DNA from: Archivesica marissinica
Lineage: Eukaryota > Mollusca > Bivalvia > Venerida > Vesicomyidae
Length of the DNA stretch: 64,000 bases
NCBI GenBank assembly: GCA_014843695.1
Contig: JABXNX010000098.1
Location: 1-64,000, forward strand
Reading direction: 5' to 3'
Position 1 is the stretch's first letter. Every line of letters starts with the position of its first letter. Shown here piece after piece: positions 10,683-23,114 of this stretch. The position numbers and the translations under genes are program-made. The notes below the pieces were generated by a model, which worked only from the letters and a program-made list of their open reading frames with translations, did not search any database and was not told the origin of the DNA.

Positions 10683-11100
10683 GTGAATAATTGCTGGCTC
10701 GGACACGTACGCTGGATGGACGACGGTCGCATTCCAAAAGATATGTTGTATGGTGTACTGGCCGCAGGGCACAGATACAAAGGACGACCCCAACTTCGCT
10801 TCAAGGATGTCTGCAAACGAGATATGAAAGCGCTGTGTTGGACACCATCAACTGGGAATCCCTAGCAGCAAAGAGAATAGCGTGGAGACAACAGCTGTCA
10901 ACAAGCTTAAAGAGGGGAGCAGCCTCTGACGACAAACGCAGGAAGAGGACAGCCACACAGTGTGAGCCGCCACCAACTGCATCGCCTTCTAGTGACTGTC
11001 TTCACGTGCGAATACTGCAACCGCCACTGCAGGTCACGCATCGGACTGTACAGCCACAGCAGACGGTGCTCATCTGTAGACTCAACGGGCGCTAACTCCA
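10683..11100 (+). pseudogene. Non-LTR retrotransposon 3' end (C-terminus of endonuclease/RT protein)
   Basis: The first frame reads LGHVRWMDDGRIPKDMLYGV and later GRPQLRFKDVCKRDMKAL, the conserved C-terminal region of a widespread animal non-LTR retrotransposon protein. A frameshift near 10850 moves it to a frame with INWESLAAKRIAWRQQL. A second shift gives the terminal zinc-finger segment FTCEYCNRHCRS..GLYSHSRRC around 10990-11080 (CxxC..H pattern). It is 5'-truncated and frameshifted, hence dead. Confidence 0.75.
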
Positions 11101-11449
11101 TAGTCTGACAAGACTGACGGATGCCGAATAATAAGTGAGGGAAACGAAACAGAACTACTGATGGAAAATCTTTCTTATATTCAGTGTCACACTGAATTCC
11201 CTCCCTTATCACATCAAAACGGCACATTCTGTTCCACACTTCAAAGCTTTATATATATCAGGTGGTGCAAAGAGCAGACCAATAACCTAATAAACTGGCA
11301 ATATACAATTATACATGAATATAAGTATTAGTTCTTGCAGCTTATATCTTATTTCCTGGTTTTACTGGTTATTGTTCATATGTTTCATGGTGCTATTTCA
11401 TGTATTAATTCGTTATGGGCGGGCCTCATGGTAGATACATGTAGACTTA

Positions 11450-11695
11450 ATTAATTTAAACTTTATTTACTTTTTACAACGATTGCAAAGCAAATTTTAA
11501 CAACTTATATTAATCACTCTCGTTGGCGCGGATGAAAACGTATTATATGTGGTCATTTGTGTGGGAGGAAACCGGAGTACCCGGAGAAAACCCACCTGTC
11601 CGATCTGGCGACCACCGTACCATCTCACATACTTCCCGGTCCGAGGATCGAACCCGTGTTGCATTGGTGATAAGCGAGCGCGCTAATCGGATTGA
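11450..11695 (-). repeat. tRNA-derived SINE (family B)
   Basis: Minus-strand tRNA-like head (GGGTTCGATCCTCGGACC), body with GGTGGTCGCCAGATCGGA and a 3' tail of AAATAAAG type. It is the reverse orientation of the copy at 14079-14325. Confidence 0.8.
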
Positions 11696-11781
11696 CTTAA
11701 TTGTTCAGATGAGTTCTCTCGTTAAATAAAGTCTTTATTATATTATTATTATAACTGCACACACAGTAATGACCTAAGAAC

Positions 11782-11826
11782 AAGCACGCGGGCACGCGGG
11801 CACGCGGGCACGCGGGCACGCGCACA
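11782..11826. repeat. 8-bp GC-rich minisatellite
   Basis: About five copies of GGGCACGC, an alternating purine/pyrimidine-rich GC island in AT-rich sequence. Confidence 0.9.
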
Positions 11827-12190
11827 CGGGTATTCAATGGCTTACTGTATTATTCACATAAACATAATCCTGTGACATATTGGTTGGTAGTATCTATGTA
11901 TGGGATATAAGCTGAAAACGATCCAATATGTATAAAATTGGCCTATGTGAGGCGTATATCTTACTTAAAATATACACTTATGCAACACTATCTTACTAAT
12001 TATAATTATTAATTACGTACATTTACGCGTAGTATTTAATATAATACTCCTTTAATATTGCCTTTTGACACCAGTCCAATATTAATAATAATGGACTGCA
12101 AGTACAAAGGTATGACGTCACAACAGTGTTTTAATTCATTTTAGGCTCCGGTCCGTCTGTGGTCCTCAATAACAGTTAATCACGAACATA

Positions 12191-12591
12191 TTCGATTGCT
12201 CTCTGGGAAAGATGGTTGTATCCGCCAATTTCGGAAGATACATTTTATTCGATTGCTGTCTGGGGAAAGATGGTTGTATCCACCAATTTCGGAAGATACA
12301 TTTTATTCGATTGCTCTCTGGGAAAGATGGTTGTATCCGCCAATTTCGGAAGATACATTTTATTCGATTGCTGTCTGGGAAAGATGGTTGTATCCGCCAA
12401 TTTCGGAAGATACATTTTATTCGATTGCTGTCTGGGAAAGATGGTTGTATCCGCCAATTTCGGAAGATACATTTTATTCGATTGCTGTCTGGGAAAAGAT
12501 GGTTGTATCCGCCAATTTCGGAAGATACTTATTCGATTGCTCTCTGGGAAAAGATGGTTGTATCCGCCAATTTCGGAAGATACTTATTATT
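12191..12591. repeat. 57-bp minisatellite, 7 copies
   Basis: Copies begin TTCGATTGCTSTCTGGG at 12191, 12248, 12306, 12363, 12420, 12477 and 12532. 57 is a multiple of three, which creates open frames in several phases on both strands, none credible as a gene. Confidence 0.95.
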
Positions 12592-12755
12592 CACAGTAAT
12601 GATAAGTTCTTATCATAGATTCACACATCTTCACATGCCACCTGCTTTTCCAAATCGATGTCACAAATCATTACATTTATCATATATTTATTTACGTCTC
12701 ATCACATGCACTGGATATAAAAACAACAATGATAAACCAATACAGTACAACAGAC

Positions 12756-13042
12756 GGATCTGTAGTCCAGTGGTTAACACACTGGACTGGTAATCCAGTG
12801 ATCGCAGGTTCGATCCCACGTCTGACTCTAATAAAATTAACAGTCTTTCAGATGGGACGTTAAAACCGAGGTCTCGTGTCGGTGCTTTACACCGTGCACG
12901 TAAAAGAACCAGAGGAGACTCTGTAATGGGTCTCTGTCTGTATCATTGCACTATCCTCCAAAATCTAAAATGACTAATCTCTTCAGGAGGCGTCGCTCAT
13001 ATGGGCAACCGGTAGCGACGATAAATAAACGTAAAACACACA
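12756..13042 (+). repeat. tRNA-derived SINE (family A), full length
   Basis: The head reads GATCTGTAGTCCAGTGGTTA, an anticodon arm CTGGACTGGTAATCCAG with GGT in the anticodon position (Thr-like), and B box GGTTCGATCCC. The common body and 3' domain follow, ending AATAAACGTAAAACACACA. Good reference copy for the family. Confidence 0.9.
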
Positions 13043-13125
13043 ATACAGTACACAGACGGATAAAAGAGAAAAATCCATGTTTCTGTGGTCTCTATAGCAC
13101 CTGTCTATGCAGGAGACAATGTAGG

Positions 13126-13310
13126 TTAATCCATTCACCACCAAGTTTTTTCAACCAGTTCATTTACCAAAATGGGTAATTTTGTCTAAGAGATAGTAAT
13201 ATTACTGGCAAAAAGTGCAGATCCTGATAAGACCGCTCGTCACGAGCCGGCTGATCTGGATCTACACTTTTGTAAGCATATGTAATGGTCTGTAGTGTCG
13301 AAAGGGTTAA
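13126..13310. mobile_element. Palindromic MITE (TTAA-ended, group 2)
   Basis: Ends TTAATCCATTC and GAAAGGGTTAA. The core palindrome AGATCCTGAT..ATCTGGATCT surrounds CTCGTCACGAG. It is closely related to 25751-25984. Confidence 0.75.
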
Positions 13311-13469
13311 TATATTTAATGACATATCATAGATTTGTAGCGACCAGTAGGTGGGTGGAGGGGAATTGTTGAGACTTGTGTTGGAAAACATATTAAAGAC
13401 CGCAATTCAAGATAGGATATGATCATAGTTGCCAGTCATCACTACAGCTACATACAACATTGTAGACAG

Positions 13470-13995
13470 CAATACACATATCATGTATAGGCATATGATA
13501 TGTGGGCCTCAATACACATATCATGTATAGGCATATGATATGTGGGCCTCAATACACATATATGTAGGCATATGATATGTGGGCCTCAATACACATATCA
13601 TGTATAGGCATATGATATGTGGGCCTCAATACACATATATGTAGGCATATGATATGTGGGCCTCAATACACATATATGTATAGGCATATGATATGTGGGC
13701 CTCAATACACATATATGTTTAGGCATATGATATGTAGGCCTCAATACACATATATGTATAGGCATATGAAATGTGGGCCTCAATACACATATATGTTTAG
13801 GCATATGATATGTGGGCCTCAAAACACATATCATGTATAGGCATATGATATGTGGGCCTCAAAACACATATCATGTAGGCATATGATATGTGGGCCTCAA
13901 TACACATATATGTAGGCATATGATATGTGGGCCTCAATACACATATATGTAGGCATATGATATGTGGGCCTCAATACACATATATGACATGTGGG
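13470..13995. repeat. 34-40-bp minisatellite, ~14 copies
   Basis: Units alternate between a long form with CACATATCATGTATAGG and a shorter form with CACATATATGTAGG, each followed by CATATGATATGTGGGCCTCA. The inner part is near-palindromic (CATATGATATG). Confidence 0.9.
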
Positions 13996-14039
13996 AATTA
14001 ATATACATATGACATAGATATCGATACACATAATTATAT

Positions 14040-14488
14040 ACAGTCAAACGTGTATCAAGAGACCACCAAAGGGAATATGTCCGATTAGCGCAGTGGTTAG
14101 CGCTCAGCTTCTCACCAATGCAACCCGAGCTCGATCCTCGGACCAGGGAAGTATGTGAGATGGTATGGTGGTCGCCAGATCGGAAAGGTGGGTTTTCTCC
14201 GGGTACTCTGGTTTCCTCCAACACGAATGACCACATTTACGCTTTCATCCGCGTCAACGAGAGTGATTAATACAAGTAGTTAAAACTTGCTTCGCAATCA
14301 TAAAATAAATAAAGTTTAAAACGAACGGCTAAAAGTGGTTTATAAGCAGGAATGGTCTCTTAATACAGGCTGATTTGTTCCTACATAGCATAAAAGGGAA
14401 TTGAAAAAGTGGTCTCTTAATACAAGTGGTCTCTTAATACACGTGGTCTCTTAATTGACGTGGTCTTTCAGGCAAGTTTAACTGTATA
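14040..14488. mobile_element. MITE with ACAGTCAAAC-type inverted ends, split by a SINE
   Basis: The left end TACAGTCAAACGTGTAT (14040) mirrors AAGTTTAACTGTATA at 14472-14488. Short repeats GTGGTCTCTTAATACA near the right end mirror the left subterminal part. A complete family B SINE sits inside. Confidence 0.7.
14079..14325 (+). repeat. tRNA-derived SINE (family B), full length
   Basis: The head GTCCGATTAGCGCAGTGGTT (A box) is followed by CGAGCTCGATCCTCGGACC (B box), the body GGTGGTCGCCAGATCGGA, then TTTCTCCGGGTACTCTGG and an AATAAATAAAG tail. Confidence 0.88.
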
Positions 14489-14744
14489 GACATATGATTT
14501 GTAGGCCTCAGTGTACGTACTTAATATGCTGCCATAATTACATATATAACATGTAGTCAAAAATACATATATGATACATAAGAATTAATATGCCTATTAA
14601 ATGTAGACAAAATTACACATATCATATGCAGTCATAAAAACACATACTGCTAAGCAATAAATCAATACACATAGCACAAGTTGTCATAAATACATGTAAC
14701 TATATGATAATTATGTAGAAATCACAATACACTAAGTATATGTA

Positions 14745-15400
14745 AACATAAATACACATATACTATGTGAGAATCAATATACATACACTATGTGAGCATC
14801 AATACACATACAATATGTGAGCAACAATATACATACACTATGTGAGCATCAATACACATACAACATGTCAGCATCAATACACATACAATATGTCAGCATC
14901 AATACACATACAATATGTGAGCAACAATATACATACACTATGTGAGCATCAATACACATACAACATGTCAGCATCAATACACATACAATATGTCAGCATC
15001 AATACACATACAATATGTCAGCATCAATACACATACACTATGTGAGCATCAATACACATACAACATGTCAGCATCAATACACATACAATATGTGAGCATC
15101 AATACACATACAATATGTCAGCATCAATACACATACACTATGTGAGCATCAATACACATACACTATGTGAGCATCAATACACATACACTATGTGAGCATC
15201 AATACACATACACTATGTGAGCATCAATACACATACAACATGTCAGCATCAATACACATACAATATGTCAGCATCAATACACATACAATATGTCAGCATC
15301 AATACACATACAATATGTCAGCATCAATACACATACAATATGTCAGCATCAATACACATACAATACACATAGACTATGTGAGAATCAATACACATACATC
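14745..15400. repeat. 25-bp minisatellite, ~26 copies
   Basis: Unit AGCATCAATACACATACA plus variable (A/C)(C/A/T)(A/T)ATGTG/CA. Two unit types (CTATGTG and CAATATGTCA endings) alternate in blocks. Confidence 0.95.
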
Positions 15401-15589
15401 TATGTTTATAAACTGTGGAGACCTGCTCTGCTGATGTAACACAAAAACTAAAGATAAAAAATATTAACAACAATGTTTTATCACAATCAATATTAACATC
15501 AGTCTAAAATACACGTTCATAGAATCTAGCAAATCAATGTCTTACTGGAATATATGTGACACAATGCAAGGTACAAAATTGACATTTAT

Positions 15590-16705
15590 AAGTGATATGT
15601 ACGTTTGATGCCAGTGTGAGAATTGGACATTTATGTTTGACGCCAGTGCGAAAAAATGACATTTATATTTGACGCCAGTGCAAAAACATGACATTTATGT
15701 TTGACACCAGTGTGAAAAGATGACATTTATGTTTGATGTCAGTCTGAAAACATGACATTTATGCTTGATGGCAGTGTGAAAACATGACATTTATGTTTGA
15801 TGTCAGTGCGAAAACATGATATTTATCTTTGATGCCAGTGCGAAAACATGATATTTACATTTGATGCCAGTGCAAAAACATGATATTTATATTTGATGCC
15901 AGTGCAAAAACATGACATTTATCTTTGATGCCAGTGCGAAAACATGACATTTATGTTTGACGCCAGTGCGAAAACATGACATTTATCTTTGACGCCAGTG
16001 CGAAAACATGACATTTATCTTTGACGCCAGTGCAAAAACATGACATTTATCTTTGACGCCAGTGCGAAAACATGACATTTATGTTTGACGCCAGTGCGAA
16101 AACATGACATTTATGTTTGACGCCAGTGTGAAAACATAACATTTATGTTTGACGCCAGTGTGAAAACATGACATTTATCTTTGACATCAGTGCAAAAACA
16201 TGACATTTATGTTTGACACCAGTGTGAAAAGATGACATTTATGTTTGATGTCAGTCTGAAAACATGACATTTATGTTTGATGCCAGTGTGAAAACATGAC
16301 ATTTATGTTTGATGTCAGTGCGAAAACATGATATTTATCTTTGATGCCAGTGCGAAAACATGATATTTACATTTGATGCCAGTGCAAAAACATGATATTT
16401 ATATTTGACGCCAGTGCAAAAACATGACATTTATCTTTGATGCCAGTGCGAAAACATGACATTTATGTTTGACGCCAGTGCGAAAACATGACATTTATCT
16501 TTGACGCCAGTGCAAAAACATGACATTTATCTTTGACGCCAGTGCAAAAACATGACATTTATCTTTGACGCCAGTGCGAAAACATGACATTTATGTTTGA
16601 CGCCAGTGCGAAAACATGACATTTATGTTTGACGCCAGTGTGAAAACATGACATTTATCTTTGACATCAGTGCAAAAACATGACATTTATGTTTGATGCC
16701 AGTCT
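15590..16705. repeat. 32-bp minisatellite with 512-bp higher-order repeat
   Basis: About 34 copies of a 32-bp unit (GACATTTATNTTTGANGCCA then GTGNGAAAACAT). Variant order repeats at exactly 512 bp: the diagnostic pair GACACCAG..GAAAAGATG occurs at 15701 and 16213. Confidence 0.95.
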
Positions 16706-16805
16706 GAAAACGGCTACATTTGAACTATACTTGCACACCATTTTAGAACAAATAAATTAACAAGAATTAATGCTACAAAAATTCTAAGAAGAAATACCCT
16801 GATAA

Positions 16806-17755
16806 AGGACAGGGTCCAAATAAATACAAGTAAAAAAGGGGCAGGGTCCAGATAATTACAAGTAAAAAAGGGGCAGGGGCCAAATAAATACAAGTAAAAC
16901 AAAGGGGCAGGGTCCAAATAAATACAAGTAAAAAAGGGGCAGGGTCCAAATAAATACAAGTAAAAAAGGGGCAGGATCCAGATAAATACAAGTAAAAAAG
17001 GGGCGGGTCCAGATAATTACAAGGGAAAAAGGGGCAAGGGCCAAATAAATACAAGTAAAACAAAGGGGCAGGGTCCAAATAAATACAAGTAAAAAAGGGG
17101 CAGGGTCCAAATAAATACAAGTAAAAATGGGACAGGGTCCAGATAAATACAAGTAAAACAAAGGGGCAGGGTCCAAATAAATACAAGTAAAAAAGGGGCA
17201 GGGTCCAAATAAATACAAGTAAAAATGGGACAGGGTCCAAATAAATACAAGTAAAAATGGGACAGGGTCCAGATAAATACAAGTAAAACAAAGGGGCAGG
17301 GTCCAAATAAATACAAGTAAAAAAGGGGCAGGGTCCAAATAAATACAAGTAAAAAAGGGGCAGGGTCCAGATAAATACAAGGGGGCAGGGTCCAGATAAA
17401 TACAAGTAAAAATGGGACAGGGTCCAAATAAATACAAGTAAAAATGGGACAGGGTCCAGATAAATACAAGTAAAACAAAGGGGCAGGGTCCAAATAAATA
17501 CAAGTAAAAAAGGGGCAGGGTCCAAATAAATACAAGTAAAAAAGGGGCAGGGTCCAGATAAATACAAGGGGGCAGGGTCCAGATAAATACAAGTAAAAAA
17601 GGGGCGGGTCCAGATAATTACAAGGGAAAAAGCGCAGGGTCCAGATAATTACAAGTAAAAAAGGGGCAGAGTCCAGATAATTACAAGTAAAAAAAGCGGC
17701 AGGATTCAGATAATTACAAGTAAAAAAGGGGCAGGGCCTAAGTAAATACAATATG
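16806..17755. repeat. 32-bp purine-rich minisatellite, ~29 copies
   Basis: Unit CAAGTAAAAAAGGGGCAGGG then TCCAAATAAATA. Variants with AAACAAAGG, AAATGGGAC and a short CAAGGGGGCAGG form recur in order (for example at about 17221 and 17408). Minus-strand open frames with YLDPAPF-like periodicity are products of this repeat. Confidence 0.95.
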
Positions 17756-18690
17756 AATTGATATCCCCCGCAGAAATGGAGTTGGACGGACAAATATATG
17801 GATATTTATTCAATTAAAGGGCAACAACTCTGGTGACACAGACGATTCCCCTCCCCCAAAAGTCCACTTGTACCATCACACTATTGTGCGAATTTGTTTT
17901 ATCAACACACAAAATATAAACACGCACAGCGCGCATGCGTGAAACAATGGCAGGAGAAAAAAACGTATATATTTTGAACATGAAATACTATCTATCTATC
18001 TTCCTCTAATGTCGAACCCCTCACGGGGATGTAGAAATGCCCCTAAAGACTTAGCTAACAGAGGTATAAATCAACATATCAAGTAATTTAATTACAAAAG
18101 ACAACATGGGGGAAAATGGGGACAATGCATTCAGAATGTAAACCAGCGCGGACGATGCGTTCCGGTTGCGTGACCGACCGACTCGGAAAGTCCTACTTTC
18201 GGTTTCGAGTTTGTTTTATCGCAAGAAAACACTGTTTACCAAATGAACATAAGCATACACAGTATAATGTTAGATTGTGTAGCAGCATTGCTACCTATGG
18301 AAGCCTACAAGGGCCATTTTGTAACACTATTTTTCTGCAATACCTTACAGAGGATTTTCATTTCATCAAATACAAACAAACAATATAACACTCGAAGAAG
18401 GTCATAAATGATTCTTGATCAAATATGATATCATAGTACCGGTACCGTGTATAAAAATTAATACTACTAATATGGACGTTGCAATCTATAACCCTAACAA
18501 TACAGAGTTTATTTTAAGAATGCTGACATTGATATTATATTTATGTATAACTAAGAATGCGAATACCCAATCAAGACATTACAGGGCCTCGCTGCCCTAG
18601 CTGTCATATTTTGGTAGCCAATTGGTTTTAGCCAAATCTGTGTTTTCTTTAGCCAATTCCGATTTGATTTCTTCATAACTTTTTCATTCA
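17756..18690. other. Intergenic, no gene recognised
   Basis: The open frame 18116-18388 + has no recognisable domain. A GC-richer patch lies at 18130-18200. Confidence 0.45.
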
Positions 18691-18937
18691 TTAACCCATT
18701 TGATTCTGGATACAGTTCAAACAGTATTTGCAAAGAACATAGAGCCAGATCGACCGCCATGGAACGTGCCGTCTTATCATGCTCTATGCTGTTTGCTATT
18801 CAGATGATCTTGCTAAGACACTTGGCTATGTAGCAAACAACATAGATCCTGATCAGCACTCAGCGTCACGCTGCGGCTGATCTGGATCTATGTTGTTTGC
18901 AAAAGCTTTTAAATGTATCCAGAATGAAATGGGTCAA
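18691..18937. mobile_element. Palindromic MITE (TTAA-ended, group 1)
   Basis: Ends TTAACCCATTTGATTCTGGA and TATCCAGAATGAAATGGGT are inverted repeats. Subterminal arms with AACATAGAGCCAGATC and GATCTGGATCTATGTT extend the foldback. A near-identical copy is at 45536-45782. Confidence 0.88.
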
Positions 18938-19137
18938 GATAACATTCTCAACGCTGGACCATTTAAAGAGTTGTCCCTGCTTGATTCTAATGATGTGGTT
19001 GTTTTGCAGATGAAATATACGCATTTATTACAAAATTTAAAAATAGTACATACATGTAAAACTGTTCAAAAAATATTTCGATTTAGAATGAAATAGTATT
19101 TGCAGTTATCTTATAACTTGTGTCCTAATTGAGACAT

Positions 19138-19430
19138 CTTGTGTTTTACGTTTATTTATCGTCGCTACCGGTTGCCCATATGAGCAACGCCTCCTGAAGA
19201 GATTAGTCATTTTAGATTTTTGGTGGATAGTGCAATGATACAGACAGAGACCCATTCCAGAATCTCCTCTGGTTCTTTTACATACACGGTGTAAAGCACC
19301 GACACGAAACCTCGGTTTAAAGTCCGATCTGAAAGACTGTTAATTTTATTAGGGTCAGACGGGGAATCGGACCTACGATCCCTGGATTACCAGTCCAAAA
19401 TGTTAACCATTGGACTACAGATCTGTCTAT
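19138..19430 (-). repeat. tRNA-derived SINE (family A)
   Basis: Complete minus-strand copy with degenerate head (19370-19430) and the usual GTTTTACGTTTATTTATCG end. Confidence 0.88.
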
Positions 19431-19727
19431 CGTGCTAATAGTAATTTATTATATACCCAATGATGCCGTCGTAGCACTTTGATAACATGCACAGTCAATG
19501 TCACCCACAAACATCTAATACGCAGCCACAGCGTTCCACAATAAAATGATAATAAAAAATTATTCTGACTTCAAAATTGAAAAATTACCATATATACCGA
19601 TAGAACATAATACACTATTTTGTATATTTCACACGATCATATATTTCTTCATGAGTGATGTAATAAAATGCTCATATATATGTTTCCAGCAAACACGCTG
19701 TGTCTACATGCGAAGTAGGTTGATTAA

Positions 19728-20440
19728 TGTTGTGGATTAACAATCTCTTTCCCCACGTTGCTGCGGGTTCGAGCCCAGGCATACTAATCTTGTGGATTAA
19801 CAATCACTTTCCCCACGTTGCTGTGGGTTTGAGCCCAGGCATACTAATGTTGTGGATTAACAATCACTTTCCCCACATTGCTGCGGGTTTGAGCCCAGGC
19901 ATACTAATGTTGTGGATTAACAATCACTTTCCCCACATTGCTGCGGGTTTGAGCCCAGGCATACTAATGTTGTGGATTAACAATCACTTTCCCCACATTG
20001 CTGCGGGTTTGAGCCCAGGCATACTAATGTTGTGGATTAACAATCACTTTCCCCACGTTGCTGCGGGTTCGAGCCCAGGCATACTAATGTTGTGGATTAA
20101 CAATCACTTTCCCCACGTTGCTGCGGGTTCGAGCCCAGGCATACTAATGTTGTGGATTAACAATCACTTTCCCCACATTGCTGTGGGTTCGAGCCCAGGC
20201 AGGCATACTAATGTTGTGGATTAACAATCACTTTCCCCACGTTGATGTGGGTTTGAGCCCAGGCATACTAATGTTGTGGATTAACAATCACTTTCCCCAC
20301 ATTGCTGTGGGTTTGAGCCCAGGCATACTAATGTTGTGGATTAACAATCACTTTCCCCACGTTGCTGTGGGTTTGAGCCCAGGCATACTAATGTTGTGGA
20401 TTAACAATCACTTTCCCCACGTTGCTGTGGGTTTGAGCAC
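19728..20440. repeat. 60-bp minisatellite, 12 copies, with tRNA B-box in every unit
   Basis: The unit is 60 bp except for a 4-bp insertion near 20200. It contains TTGTGGATTAACAATCACTT and GCGGGTTCGAGCCCAGGCAT. GGGTTCGAGCCC fits a pol III B box with its T-arm palindrome. Divergence is mostly C/T and G/A transitions. Confidence 0.95.
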
Positions 20441-21180
20441 AGGGATACAAGTTATATGTTTCTACCATTATAACTGGTAGGTCATTCTGGTAGGACCACC
20501 CGCATTTCCTGGGTAGGCACGAGCAACAACTCTCCAATCTCCCGTAAGTAAGCTGCCAACATACATGTTTTGGCTATTCCATTTATACAATGCGTGTAAA
20601 GTTTTATGAATGAAAGTCACGTGATGTTTGTAAAAAAATACCAGGGGGAATTCGCGGAAGTGAGCTATTTTTAGAATCACATAATCTCTTGTCCGTCTTG
20701 TTTTTCTGTTTAAGTAACGTTTCAGTTACTATTCTGTACAGTTTTATTTGACAAAATAAATAAAATTATTGATCAGTTACAACTTTTGTTCATTTATGCA
20801 CTAGATTGATATTTTCCATAAAAAATAAAGTCATCACCCCTTACGCGGGAGGAAATTTCGAAAGCCAAATGCAGCGGAGTAGCACATTTGAAGAAAATAC
20901 TCCTCGTCTAAAATTATTAGAAGTAAGTCGTGTTAGAATCGAAATAATAAGTATCAACCGTGGTATATCGCAGAATAACCCGAGTTTGTCGTTCTTATGC
21001 GTAGACATAATATTATATACTTGATACTTATTATGTCTTAATTAACATTACATGTACAATGTGGTTTAAAATATGTCATATACAAATTGTAATGTATTGT
21101 ATTTGTATCATAAAATATGTCTAATAAAACCAGCTACTATTTTTCAAATAAAATACGCACATAATTATCTTGTTTGGTTA
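20441..21180. other. Intergenic, no gene recognised
   Basis: A minus-strand open frame (20468-20680) contains LLTGDWRVVARAYPGNAG, which could be an isolated exon of an extracellular protein. I cannot find splice partners. Confidence 0.4.
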
Positions 21181-21221
21181 CAGACGGATCTGTAGTAAAC
21201 TTAACCGAGATTAAATCTTAA

Positions 21222-21515
21222 ATTTTACAGATGGATCTGTAGTCCAGTGGTAACACGCTGGACTTGTAATCCAGGTATCGCAGGTTCGATCCCCATCTGA
21301 CCCTAATAAAATTAACAGTCTTTCAGATGGGACGTTAAACCGAGGTCTCGTGTCGGTGCTTTACACCGTGCACGTAAAAGAACCAGATGAGATTTTGGAA
21401 TGGGTCTGTCTGTATCATTGTACTATCCTCCAAAAATCTAAAATGACTAATCTCTTCAGGAGGTGTCGTTCATATGGGCAACCGGTAGCGACGATAAATA
21501 AACGTAAAACACACA
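21222..21515 (+). repeat. tRNA-derived SINE (family A)
   Basis: Full-length copy with head GATCTGTAGTCCAGTGG, B box GGTTCGATCCCC and standard 3' domain ending AATAAACGTAAAACACACA. A 5' scrap of a second head lies at 21181-21195. Confidence 0.9.
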
Positions 21516-21679
21516 CACTTGTTTGCATACTAGCATTACTCTCCTATAAGATGAGTTTTTTACCACCAAATACTTATAAGTGAGTGCTAAAATAATTTAA
21601 AATATATATATATTTAAATATGTTAAATGGTATCTATAATGAACTTACACTGGCCAAACATACAATTTATATTTTTGTT

Positions 21680-21785
21680 TGGTATCCATTTTATCAACCC
21701 GTCTTATATGCGAGTGCATGCCAAAACAAACTGGTATCCATTTTATCAACCCGTCTTATATTCGAGTGCATGCCAAAACCAACAG
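21680..21785. repeat. ~51-bp tandem duplication
   Basis: TGGTATCCATTTTATCAACC..GAGTGCATGCCAAAAC occurs twice in a row. Confidence 0.85.
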
Positions 21786-21839
21786 ATATCAGGACCAAAG
21801 TAGGGGGGTTGTCTTAAGGCCAAGATAACCCAAATGGAC

Positions 21840-22130
21840 AGTGTCAGCGTGTGCATCACACCACAGGCACTTGAAGTGTAAACAGTGTCAGCGTGTGCAT
21901 CGCACCACAGGCACTTGAAGTGTAAACAGTGTCAGCGTGTGCATCGCACAACAGGCACTTGAGGTGTAAACAGTGTCAGCGTGTGCATCGCACCACAGGC
22001 ACTTTAAGTGTAAACAATGTTAGCGTGTGCATCGCACCACAGGCACTTGAAGTGTAAACAATGTTAGCGTGTGCATCGCACCACAGGCACTTGACGTCTA
22101 AACAGTGTCAGCGTGTGCATCACACCAAAA
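21840..22130. repeat. 44-bp minisatellite, ~6.5 copies
   Basis: Unit with GTGTCAGCGTGTGCATCGCA and CCACAGGCACTTGAAGTGTA. Low divergence. Confidence 0.95.
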
Positions 22131-22373
22131 TATTACATACAATCTAATGAGAATATTGTGAAATGGAAACAGAAGGTAGTAGTGAAACATGTGTTCTACC
22201 TTGCCATAAATTGACCAGCATATACTTGTTTCTGAATGTTTATATGCCTACGTTATTATTTCCGTGAACGTTTAAATGCTTAAACTATTTTTCCGTGAAA
22301 TTGGAATAAAAATCATGTGAATCGCTCACATTCCTACATGTGAAACGATTTAGTAGTACTCAGCAGGGTTCAT

Positions 22374-22630
22374 TCTAGGTCAGAATTTTTGGGAGAAGTG
22401 AGAAAGCGCGTGATCGCTTCCTTAAATGGTGTTCTTTAATATACTTCTGCAAAATAGGGTTAAAATGCACAGTACAACCATTAAATACAACATTTGAATA
22501 GAAGGAGTGCTTTATAATGGGCCAGTGTATCTTACTAGACAAAATCTTGTTTGAAAATCGTAAAAACCAACAACAAAAATGTTTTTTAGGGAGAAGTCAG
22601 GGTCCCTAGGGCGACAATTTCGCCCACGGA
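22374..22630 (+). repeat. ~270-bp dispersed element, copy 1 (left arm)
   Basis: Starts GGGTTCATTCTAGGTCAGAA and ends GGGCGACAATTTCGCCCAC. The same sequence is inverted at 25411-25686 and direct at 40836-41103. No coding capacity. The 3' end carries a short palindrome around GGGCGACAATTTCGCCC. Confidence 0.85.
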
Positions 22631-23114
22631 TTGGTACATAAATTTATACACTATATATGAAAGATACAATTCATTTACTTCTGCATATCATGCAACATAA
22701 CAATACTGCTGTTTTAGATATGTATATATTTACTCTATGCCCATCAAACATCAATTACCGAGTATATACCGATACCACATAATATATATTTGTTTCAATT
22801 GAATCCCAAACAGAAACCTTAATACTGCACGTAAAATTCTAGATCCTTTCCTGTTTTGATACTTATATACTTACCCAATACTTTACTATGTTACTCATTG
22901 GATGTAAATACTACATAATGACATTGTTTTACCGGATTCAAGTATATTTCCTATAACGTTTTCGAACCTAATCTCATTCAAGCACTACAATGTGGTCGGA
23001 CATTTTCCTGGATACTTTCATTACAACTACATACACTTATGGCCAAGCTTTGTTATTTTTCTAAACGATCGTTTCCATCATGGATTCGTGTTTATCTTTC
23101 ATTTGTAAAGCAAA

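Noticed and set aside
15590..16705. CRISPR-like 32-bp repeats
   Set aside because: Units are contiguous without unique spacers and the genome is eukaryotic.
16714..17793. Minus-strand frames with YLDPAPFLLVFIW-like repeats
   Set aside because: Generated by the 32-bp array. Three frames are equally open, so no coding constraint is evident.
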